Source: Thraustochytrium sp. TN22
Taxonomy: Eukaryota; Sar; Bigyra; Thraustochytrida; Thraustochytriidae
Length of the DNA stretch: 64,000 bases
NCBI GenBank assembly: GCA_013306675.1
Contig: JABLUY010000119.1
Span: 46,372 to 110,371 of the forward strand
Direction of reading: 5' to 3'
The notes beneath the pieces are model-generated. The model did not search any database and was not told where the DNA came from. It saw only the letters and a program-made list of their open reading frames with translations. The position numbers were made by a program, and so were the translations under genes. Below are positions 30,206 to 38,120 of this stretch, in pieces. Positions within the stretch are counted from its first letter, which is position 1; every line of letters starts with the position of its first letter.

Positions 30206-33200
30206 TTATACTACAGTAGTACCACCCTCCGAGTCGGCCGGGTTGGCTTGCGCCCTTTTGCGGTCCGCGATGAGCTTGAGACGGTCGGCGCTGGGCCGTG
30301 GCGGCACCAAGCGTCGCAGCATGCGTGCTTTGGCAGCCTGGAGTTTCAGTACACGCTGGTGTGTGTAGCGATTGAGGTGCGCCAGGCGACGTTGGCCACG
30401 CTTGAAATGCACTCTCGTGATCTGGAGCAAGGACCTTGACATGGAACCAGGCTTTGGAGGTGGCCGACTCGGAAAGGCCGGGCGCAATGTCTGGGGCGAC
30501 GGCGACAGAGCCTCCTCCTTCTTCTTGCAGAGCCCTGCTGTGTTTGCAGGGCTGGCGCAGATTTGCAAGCCCGTTTTCGCCGCGAAGGACGGTTCTTCGC
30601 AGGGCAGGCCATCGCTCGCAGCCAGCGGCCTCTTTGGCGGCACAGGTGGTGGTCGGCCCGCGCGCGCCTTGGGTAAACTCGTAGGCCTACAAGGGACCGG
30701 CGGTGGCGTCATGGCGAGCGTCGGGGCGCGACGTGTGGGACGTGACAAAGCAGGAGAGCCGGACGCGGGGTCTCGAAGCTGCGGAGCAGGCCGCGTGGGA
30801 CGCGAAATGCTCTTTGAAGGCGGTCTCTGCACGGGCGTTAACGGGCGTCGCGAGGCGCGCACGCGCGCGGAGTCAGGCCCAGTAATGGCGTCGATTTCGG
30901 CGAGCATCCGCTCGGGAACGAAGGCACGCGCCGAAGGGCTGCGCGATACGGCTTCGAGAACGAGGTCTCGATCCGAGCCACGCAAGGATTCATCCACGTA
31001 CTGCAGCGCGGCACCGTTGGACCTGACTGCCGCGAGCGCCACCTCGCGATGTGCGCGCAGACGGGTGGACGCGTAAAAGAGCGCCAGGCCATGGTTTTCG
31101 ACAGCCGCAAGCACGACGGTGTGGTCTCCGCGCAGCCTTCGCGAGGCAAACTGCAGCGCGCGGCCGTGCCTCCCGACCGCCATAAGCACCACCTCCTGAT
31201 CGGCCCTCACCTGCTCCGCCGCATGCTGGAGCGCCTCGCCGCTCTCCCTAACCGCCTCCAGGGCGATCTCCGGGTCCGAGAGCAACTTCTGCGAGGCGTG
31301 CTGCAGCGCGGCGCCATTTCGCTTGACTGCGGCGAGGACGACGCCACGGTCTGCACGGAGCGCTGCAGAGGCGAAGCGAAGCGCGTTGCCGTCCTGGCGC
31401 ACGGCCGCGAGCACAACCTCCTTGTCTGCGCGCAGGTCCTCGCTCGCGTCCTGCAGCTTGGACCCGTTCGCCTGAACGAGCGCAAGGGCCACCTGCTTGT
31501 TCGCGCTCAGCAGGGACTTGGACGCGTAAGAGAGCGCACTCGGGTTCTGCCCGTGGGCCGCGAGAATCACCTCGGCATCGGCACGGAGCTGCTCGGAGGC
31601 ATGCTTGACAGCGAGCCCGTCCTGTCGTACCGCCGCGAGCACGACCTCCCTGTCCGCGCAATGGGCCGGGAGGGACTTGAGCGCCTGGCCACTCTGCTGG
31701 ACCACCGCGAGGGCGATCTCCTTGCTGCCTGCGCGCAGCTTCTGGGCGGCGTGCCGCAGCATGGTGTGGTCTTGCCGCACAGCTGCGAGCACCACCTCCT
31801 CGTCGGCGCGCAGCTGCTCGGACGCGAGCCCGAGCGCCATTCGGTCCACCTCAACGGCAAGCATGACCACCTCCTTGTCTGCGCGCAGCTCCCTGGCGAC
31901 GTGACGAAGGAAGTTGCCCTGGACGCCGGGGAGCGATAAAGCGGCGAGCACAAAGGCCTTGTCGGCGCGCAAGCCCGGTGCGGCGGCAGCGAAGGCGTCC
32001 ACGCCAGCCACGCCCACCAGCTCCACCATAAGGTCCCGGTCATTCCCAATGTCAGCGCTGAGTTTCCCGGGCAGCTTGCGGCGGCTCGAGGCAAAGGCGA
32101 GCACGTAGTTCGGGTTCGCCAGCAGTGGCTCGAGCAGAACGCTTGGCAGCTTGTCGAAGGAGTTGCGCTCCACGCGCCGCTCCACCTGGAGCAGCACCTC
32201 CGCCGTGGGGCCGCCGTCTTGGAGGCACCGGAGCGAGGCGAGATGGGCCGGCGTGGCGGCCTCCTCTCCGCGCAGCTCCTGCAGCACGGTGACCGCGGCG
32301 TAGACCACTGCCACGAGCTCTTCGAGGTACTGCCGCTCGGCCGCCGTCGCGTCGTCCTCGCGCAACGAAACCTGTGCCAGCGAACCCCGCAGGTGCTCCA
32401 TGATGAGCGCCTGCGAGCCCAACACGGCGCCCGCCATACCGCACCATATGCTCGTCTCGAGCGACCGCCACAGCTCCCTCGTATCGATCGTGTCTGACGC
32501 AGAAAGTACCGCCCAGACATGGTGCCTCGTGGCGCTCGTGGCGCGCTCCATGACGCGCCCGCGGCAGTCCGCAAAGGCAGCGTCCAGAGCGGCGCGCATA
32601 CTCTCCGTGAGTGCCGGGAAGCGGCCCAGACTTAGCGGGCGCTTGGAGGCGAAAATCACCTCGCGAACAAGGAGTGCTTTGAAGTCCCTCCACGCCGCAT
32701 CGACGGAGGCGTGCATCCCGGCGAGCAGTGAGACCTCGAGCTCGTCGGCGTACCGCAGGCGCGAGAGCAGTGGCGCCCGCGCTGGGAGGATGTGCGCGCT
32801 CGCCAGTCGGGGCCCAGTCACAGCGAGGAGAGCCTTGTCGGTGGGGAGCTGCTCGAAGACTTTGAGGCGGCGTAGGATGTCCTCTTCGATGTCTTGCGCG
32901 GTGACAGCGCGGGGCGCAGTGCCGATTCGCCATAGCTTCGAGAAGAGGTCTTCCAGTTCGCACTCGCAGCGCGCCAGCTCTGAGCCCACCCACGTGTCTC
33001 GCATGTATGCGAGCAGCATGTCGTTCAGTGCGCCGAGCACGGCTGTCATGCCGTGCGTGCGCAAGCTGAAGGGCGTCCCATTCGCTGCGCAAAGCGCTCG
33101 CAACGACGCCTGCTCAGACTCGTACGACTGCAGCAGGGCATCGAAGGAGGCATTCGCGTCGGTATGTGTGTCCCGATTGGCGACCGGAATGGCAGCCGCG

Positions 33201-34285
33201 ATGGGAACATCGCCGATCTGTTCGAGAGATTCAGGCGAGAGGAGCTCGCGCAGGTCCCCGGGCTCGTCCAGCTTGTCCACCTTTGTGAGCACCACCACGG
33301 CTGGCTTGCCGGCTTCCCGAAGCAAGGGCCAGATGTTGTTCGCGTTGAGCGACTCGGTCGTTGAGGACACCACGGCAAGCACCAGGACGTGATCCTGTTT
33401 CAGCATCCGACGCGTGATCTCCATCGTGGCCTCGTGCGCAATCTTGGGCCCGGCCACGATGCCAGGCAGGTCGACCAGGTCGATCGTCGGCACAGACGGA
33501 GCGCGAATCTCAATCTGGACCTCGCGGTTCACAATCACCGTGCGACCCGTATCCTGTGGGTGCTCCCCGCGGATGAAATCCTGAATCATGGACGCCACCT
33601 GCGCCGAGAAGGGCTGGTCAGTTTGGTCACCCGTCGTGCAAACTTGCGGCTCCGACTCGCGCACGATCTCCTCCGAGTCGAGGTTCTTGAGACGGATTGT
33701 GACTTGGTTCTGGTGGCGGCTCGTGCGCAGCATGAGGCGCACGGGCATGCGCGTGCAGAACCTGCGGTCGCGAGGGAAGATGTCGCGCATGGCGATACGC
33801 TCGAGCGTGGACGACTTGCCCTGGCTCTCGGTGCCGCAAACGACAATTTGCGGGAGCTTGAGATCAAACTTGCCACGCAACTTGAGCGCGGCGTCGAGCA
33901 GGCGCGCATATGGTGCGTCCGGCGCGCAGAGGACCTGCGAGATACCGCCGTGCACGAACGGCGGCGGCGGGACGTCTTCGTCCTCTGTACCCGTCACGGC
34001 ATCCCCACCGACGCCATCCCAGGCCTCGCTCAGGTCGCAGGCGCGACGGTAGCCCTCGCGGCGCGCCTCTGTCTGGAGCGTGGAGAAGGCTTCCTTGAGC
34101 CGCGTACGCTGGTTCACGAGCTCCGCCTTGGCCAGTTTATCCTCGAACGCCGCCCGCACGTCGGCGTCGCTCACGCCGCGGCCCTCCTCGAGCCCGAGCA
34201 CCTCAAAGGCGCTCAGCTGCACGCGCGCCCAGTCCTCCTGCTCGTCCTCGCCGCCGCTGCCGCCGCCTCCAAGCCCGGTCTCCAT
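30206..34285 (-). CDS. J-like/dynamin GTPase fused to DUF4116 repeats
   Basis: A 1359-residue protein from ATG 34285. Residues ~18-80 form the same HPD-less J-like segment. The G domain has GTESQGKSST, DLPGI and TKVD. A helical stalk follows to about residue 690. From ~750 to ~1100 there are about thirteen ~25-residue units such as DKEVVLAAVRQDGNALRFASAALRA, which match the DUF4116 repeat (alpha-helical, function unknown). The tail is Pro/Arg-rich (RPPPVPPKRPL, SH3-ligand-like) and ends basic. The repeat array replaces the coiled coil and unknown domain of the 27408 paralogue. It is divergent from the 34694 paralogue, with 408 bp between the starts. Confidence 0.85.
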   Translation of the reverse strand: METGLGGGGSGGEDEQEDWARVQLSAFEVLGLEEGRGVSDADVRAAFEDKLAKAELVNQRTRLKEAFSTLQTEARREGYRRACDLSEAWDGVGGDAVTGTEDEDVPPPPFVHGGISQVLCAPDAPYARLLDAALKLRGKFDLKLPQIVVCGTESQGKSSTLERIAMRDIFPRDRRFCTRMPVRLMLRTSRHQNQVTIRLKNLDSEEIVRESEPQVCTTGDQTDQPFSAQVASMIQDFIRGEHPQDTGRTVIVNREVQIEIRAPSVPTIDLVDLPGIVAGPKIAHEATMEITRRMLKQDHVLVLAVVSSTTESLNANNIWPLLREAGKPAVVVLTKVDKLDEPGDLRELLSPESLEQIGDVPIAAAIPVANRDTHTDANASFDALLQSYESEQASLRALCAANGTPFSLRTHGMTAVLGALNDMLLAYMRDTWVGSELARCECELEDLFSKLWRIGTAPRAVTAQDIEEDILRRLKVFEQLPTDKALLAVTGPRLASAHILPARAPLLSRLRYADELEVSLLAGMHASVDAAWRDFKALLVREVIFASKRPLSLGRFPALTESMRAALDAAFADCRGRVMERATSATRHHVWAVLSASDTIDTRELWRSLETSIWCGMAGAVLGSQALIMEHLRGSLAQVSLREDDATAAERQYLEELVAVVYAAVTVLQELRGEEAATPAHLASLRCLQDGGPTAEVLLQVERRVERNSFDKLPSVLLEPLLANPNYVLAFASSRRKLPGKLSADIGNDRDLMVELVGVAGVDAFAAAAPGLRADKAFVLAALSLPGVQGNFLRHVARELRADKEVVMLAVEVDRMALGLASEQLRADEEVVLAAVRQDHTMLRHAAQKLRAGSKEIALAVVQQSGQALKSLPAHCADREVVLAAVRQDGLAVKHASEQLRADAEVILAAHGQNPSALSYASKSLLSANKQVALALVQANGSKLQDASEDLRADKEVVLAAVRQDGNALRFASAALRADRGVVLAAVKRNGAALQHASQKLLSDPEIALEAVRESGEALQHAAEQVRADQEVVLMAVGRHGRALQFASRRLRGDHTVVLAAVENHGLALFYASTRLRAHREVALAAVRSNGAALQYVDESLRGSDRDLVLEAVSRSPSARAFVPERMLAEIDAITGPDSARVRASRRPLTPVQRPPSKSISRPTRPAPQLRDPASGSPALSRPTRRAPTLAMTPPPVPCRPTSLPKARAGRPPPVPPKRPLAASDGLPCEEPSFAAKTGLQICASPANTAGLCKKKEEALSPSPQTLRPAFPSRPPPKPGSMSRSLLQITRVHFKRGQRRLAHLNRYTHQRVLKLQAAKARMLRRLVPPRPSADRLKLIADRKRAQANPADSEGGTTVV

Positions 34286-34693
34286 CGCGAGCTAGTAACT
34301 TGATGCCTGCACGTGCCGGCGCCACGTGCCAGCGGCAGGCGCTCCGCCGGAGGCGGCGGGGGACTCGGGCGCGGATCGGGCGGTGGGCGGTGGGCGGCGG
34401 GCGGCGGGGCACTGCACGGCGCGAGCGCGCGGTGCTGGGCGGCGCCGACGCGCGCGCTGGTTGGCAAAGTGGGAGGAGCGCTCACCGAGTCTTGCTTTCT
34501 AAGGTTTTGCGCTTTCTGTGTCGGTCGGCGTCTGGAGGGCTACCAGTCTGCGGAGACTGGCGCCCTTCGCACCGCCGCGCTCCGCGCTCGCTCCTCATCA
34601 AAGCGCTGCCAGCACACCGGGCAGCAAACCCTCATCGGCGCCCCCGACGGCCGGCCAGAGGCTAACCTAGTCGAAGTTTGCTCGCCGCGCAGC
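34286..34693. other. Divergent promoter between two dynamin paralogues
   Basis: The right half (from about 34498) is duplicated near 37738-38120 upstream of the next paralogue, for example the stretch around TCATCGGCGCCCCCGACGG. Shared upstream sequence implies shared regulation of the two copies. Confidence 0.6.
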
Positions 34694-37003
34694 ATGGCCG
34701 GGCACGCGGAGGAGGAGGCGGACGACAAGTCCTGGTATGCGGTCGACCTGACCGCGTACGAGGTGCTGGGGGTCAGGGCGAGCGAGGAGCTGGACGACGC
34801 GGGGGTACGCGCAGCGTACGAGGCGAAGCTGGCCAAGGCCGCGTCCGCGGAGCAGCGCGCGCGGCTGCAGGAGGCCTTCCGCACGCTGGAGACGGAGCCG
34901 CGCAGGAACGGCTACCGCTTCGCGTGCAGCCTGCACGAGGCGTGGTCGGTCGTGGACGACGCGTCTTCGCAACGCTCGGCGCAGGAGGGCGGCGATCAGG
35001 CGCCGCCGCCGCCGCTCGTGCACGGCGGCATCTCCGAGATCCTTTGCGCGCCGGACGCCCCGTACGCGCGTTTGCTCGATGCGGCACTCAAGGTGCGTGG
35101 CAACTTTGAGCTCCAACTCCCGCAGGTCATTGTCTGCGGCACGGAAAGCCAGGGCAAGTCGTCCACGCTCGAGCGCATCGCCATGCGCGACATCTTCCCG
35201 CGCGATCGCAAGTTCTGCACGCGCATGCCCGTACGCCTCATGCTGCGCACGAGCCGCCATCAGAATCAAGTCACGATCCGCCTGAAGGACCTCAACTCCG
35301 AGGAGATCGTGCGCGAATCGGAGCCGCAAGTCTGCACGACGGGTGACCAAACCGACGAGCCTTTCTCCTCGCAGGTGGCGGACCTCATCCGGGAGTTCAT
35401 CCTGCAGGAGCACCCGGAAGACAAGGGCCGCACGGTGATTGTCGACCGCGAGGTCCAGGTCGAGATCCGCGCCCCGTCAGTGCCCACCATCGACCTGGTC
35501 GACCTGCCCGGCATCGTCGCCGCGCCTCGGACCGCGCACGAGGCCACGATGGAGATCACGCGCCGCATGCTTGAACAGGAGCACGTCCTCGTGCTCGCGG
35601 TGGTCTCGGCCCGCGCTGAGTCGCTGCACAACAACGGGATCTGGCCGCTGCTTCGCGACGCCGAAAAGCACGCTGTTGTCGTTCTGACGCGTGTCGATGC
35701 GCCCGACGGCGGCGACGACCTCAAGGACCGCCTCGCCAAGGACGCTCAGGTGCTGCCAGATGATGTTGCGGTGGAAGCAGTCGTCCCTGTTGTGAATCGT
35801 GACACGCGGGCGGAAGGAGAGCTCAGCTCGCTTCACGACTCGTACGCCCGCGAGCAAGCCACGCTCCGGGAGGTGTGCGAGAAGAACGGCGTCTCCTACG
35901 AGGCGTCCAAGCACGGTATGACCGGCGTCCTCAATGCCCTCAACGAAATGGTGCGCACCTACATGCGCGACACCTGGGTGGATGCCGAGCTGGCGCGCTG
36001 TGAGCGCGAGCTGGAGCGGCTCTACGTGCGCATGTGGTCCCTTGGCACTGCTCCGCGAGCGCTCCGGATCGAGGACCTCAAGGACGAAATTGATGCCAGG
36101 CTCAAGGTCTTGTCGGACATGTCAGCGGAGACTATTCTGCAATCACTTGGCTCGCTCAAACTGCGTGAGCAGTACAGGCTGGGCGAGGCAGAAACTTACA
36201 TCGATCGTATGAGGATGGCGGACAACATCGAAGAGGACCTCCTCGCCGATGTTCCCGTGATTGTGGACAAATACTGGGCTCAGTTTAAGTTCCTGGTCCA
36301 GCAGCAGATTATCTGGAAGTCCAAGCTTCCGCTCAAGCTCGGCCGCTTCCCTGAGCTTGCTCTGCACATTAACCAGGCGCTCGATCAGACCTTCAACGAC
36401 CGTCGTGACCGCATCCTCGAGCGCGCCACCATCGCCATCAAGAACCACCTTTGGGTCGTCTTCATGGACGAGGATGAACTCGACGGCGACCAAGTTTGGT
36501 ATCCGATCGAGAAGAGCATCATCGGCGGCCTAATTGGTGCTGTGCTCGGGTCGCGCGGATTCACAGCGGCCCTCATGCAGACGCTGGCCAGCGTCGACCT
36601 CCGAGAGGACAACCTGACTGCCGCGGCACGGAGCCGTACTGAAGAGATGGTGGATGCCGTCTTCGCCTCTGCCCGCGTGCTTCAGGAGCTGCGCGGCGAG
36701 ACCGACCTCCCTGCGGCGCTCGCGAAGACGCGTTGCTTCCGTGACGGCGGCTTCAACGACGAGGTTCGCAGGTCTGGAAAGAGAAAGACCAGGCTTCTGA
36801 GCATCATCCGCGCAGCTCTTCCGGACCTCGACACTTGACGTGAACGCGAAGGCCGCCCGCCAGGCCGCACAGTGGAACTGGCCTGACTTTGAAAAAGGTA
36901 ATCCTCACCTCCTCACTTTGTACTTGAGAAGCCCCGTTGCGACACTTGTGCAAGTCAATGTTCTCCGGCGCCGCGGCGACTCGAGACAAAAACCGCTGCT
37001 CGG
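34498..37003 (+). repeat. Tandem segmental duplication, unit A
   Basis: This unit (upstream region, dynamin gene and ~100 bp of 3' flank) is repeated at about 37738-40475. The start-codon offset is 3427 bp and the 3'-flank offset is 3475 bp. Most of the coding sequence is nearly identical, so the duplication is recent or maintained by gene conversion. Limits are approximate. Confidence 0.85.
34694..36838 (+). CDS. J-like/dynamin GTPase, short form A
   Basis: A 714-residue protein from ATG 34694; the frame is open upstream but has no earlier ATG. J-like segment at 14-75 (AYEVLGVRASEELDDAGVRAAYEAK..., no HPD), then a Pro-rich linker. G domain: G1 GTESQGKSS 149-157, switch Thr177, G3 DLPG 270-273, G4 TRVD 332-335. 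A helical stalk region follows to the end. It is very close to the 38121 copy, but its last ~25 residues differ: roughly 17 codons around CNFIGGGFN of the sister copy are missing and translation stops early. No membrane-inserting segment is obvious. The extra C-terminal modules of the other two paralogues are absent. Confidence 0.85.
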   Translation: MAGHAEEEADDKSWYAVDLTAYEVLGVRASEELDDAGVRAAYEAKLAKAASAEQRARLQEAFRTLETEPRRNGYRFACSLHEAWSVVDDASSQRSAQEGGDQAPPPPLVHGGISEILCAPDAPYARLLDAALKVRGNFELQLPQVIVCGTESQGKSSTLERIAMRDIFPRDRKFCTRMPVRLMLRTSRHQNQVTIRLKDLNSEEIVRESEPQVCTTGDQTDEPFSSQVADLIREFILQEHPEDKGRTVIVDREVQVEIRAPSVPTIDLVDLPGIVAAPRTAHEATMEITRRMLEQEHVLVLAVVSARAESLHNNGIWPLLRDAEKHAVVVLTRVDAPDGGDDLKDRLAKDAQVLPDDVAVEAVVPVVNRDTRAEGELSSLHDSYAREQATLREVCEKNGVSYEASKHGMTGVLNALNEMVRTYMRDTWVDAELARCERELERLYVRMWSLGTAPRALRIEDLKDEIDARLKVLSDMSAETILQSLGSLKLREQYRLGEAETYIDRMRMADNIEEDLLADVPVIVDKYWAQFKFLVQQQIIWKSKLPLKLGRFPELALHINQALDQTFNDRRDRILERATIAIKNHLWVVFMDEDELDGDQVWYPIEKSIIGGLIGAVLGSRGFTAALMQTLASVDLREDNLTAAARSRTEEMVDAVFASARVLQELRGETDLPAALAKTRCFRDGGFNDEVRRSGKRKTRLLSIIRAALPDLDT

Positions 37004-37320
37004 CGAGCCCGATCGGTGCTGTCAAGACCGATGTATCGGAGAACTGGGTCGCCCTCGTGAGTGCGCCGGTACCCACGGAGGAGCAAGACATGACCGAGGC
37101 GCAGGCCGTGGAGATCGAGGCTCAGATCGCCCGCGACGTTGCCGAGGTCGACGCTCTCCTTTGCGAGGACGAGGGCGTAACAGGTGATGTGGCACTGATC
37201 CAGCCAGAAAGGCAAAAGATGGACAGGTCTTCGAAACGCATCGAAGCCCCGCCCTCGCGCCGGCCGCGAGGCCCAGGCGAGGAACGGGGTGAAAAGGGCT
37301 TTGGTGCAGCCGAGAGCTGA
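36931..37320 (+). pseudogene. Chimeric fragment of the acidic CaaX-protein gene
   Basis: 36931-37003 copies the 3' flank of dynamin copy B (40406-40475). 37018-37175 then copies the middle of the acidic-protein gene (41407-41566), giving the peptide AVKTDVSENWVALVSAPVPT. The junction omits the ~930 bases that separate these parts at the source locus, including the source start codon and N-terminal coding part. A 127-codon frame (36937-37320) remains open, but it lacks the N-terminus and C-terminus of the parent. I read it as a decayed copy left by the duplication. Confidence 0.7.
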
Positions 37321-38120
37321 AAGTCAGGTCGAGCGGAGTTGCGAGTCTGCCGAAGCCGCTGGGAGGCTTGACGCCAGACCAATATTTGCGAGGCCTGGAC
37401 AGTGATGCTGCCTAAAAGACCTTTGTACAGGGTACTAAGAGATGAGTGCTTTGGTTGGCGCAGAGCTCGTGGACCTGCGCGATCAGGCAAGGGGTGCATT
37501 CACGGCAGCGTGCGAAGTATTTGAGCGGTCGAGCCTGGTCTCGACGATATTTTGCCACTTGCCCGGAGTCGCCCCGACGTCGCCCGAGCTGGGCGCGTCA
37601 TACGAGGCTTCCGACGGGGCGGGCATCTAGGCGTCGCTCCTGTTGATCTTCCGCCCTCTGGCCCTGTCGCACGTCATTCCTTGATAGGGAGGTAGACGCT
37701 CTAGCCAGCTCTAGCTCTAGCTACTAGCTCTAGAGCTGAGGTTTTGCGCTTTCTGTTCGTTGCTTGCAGGGCTCAGGGCCTCAGGCTCAGGTACTGTGGC
37801 ACGGCACTGCACTGCACTGGCAGGTTCAGCCTGGCTACCTGGTACCAGTCTGCGTAGATTCGGACCGGCTGGCAGTCCGCGGAGACTCAGCTCAGACTGG
37901 CTGGCAGTCCACGGAGACTCGAACTGGCTACTTACTACTACTACTACTACTACCACTGGAGTCTGCGGAGACTGGCGGCCTTCAGTTCAAGTTCTCCGGC
38001 GGCGCCGCACTGCCTGCCTCGCTCCCCATCAAAGCGCTGCACTCCAGGCAGCAGACCCTCATCGGCGCCCCCGACGGTCGGCCAGAGGCTAACCTAGTCG
38101 TACTTTGCTCGCCGCGCAGC
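37321..38120. other. Spacer between the duplicated dynamin copies
   Basis: No recognised gene. It holds a CTAG/AGCTCT cluster at 37700-37737 and short repeats of GGCTGGCAGTCC...GGAGACTC near 37868-37922. A copy of the unit A upstream sequence runs from about 37738, including the region before ATG 38121. A small open frame at 37442-37630 is of uncertain meaning. Confidence 0.55.

Noticed and set aside
34313-34693. N-terminal extension of dynamin copy A
   Set aside because: Opens at a GTG, has no ATG before 34694, and the paralogues begin at the matching ATG.
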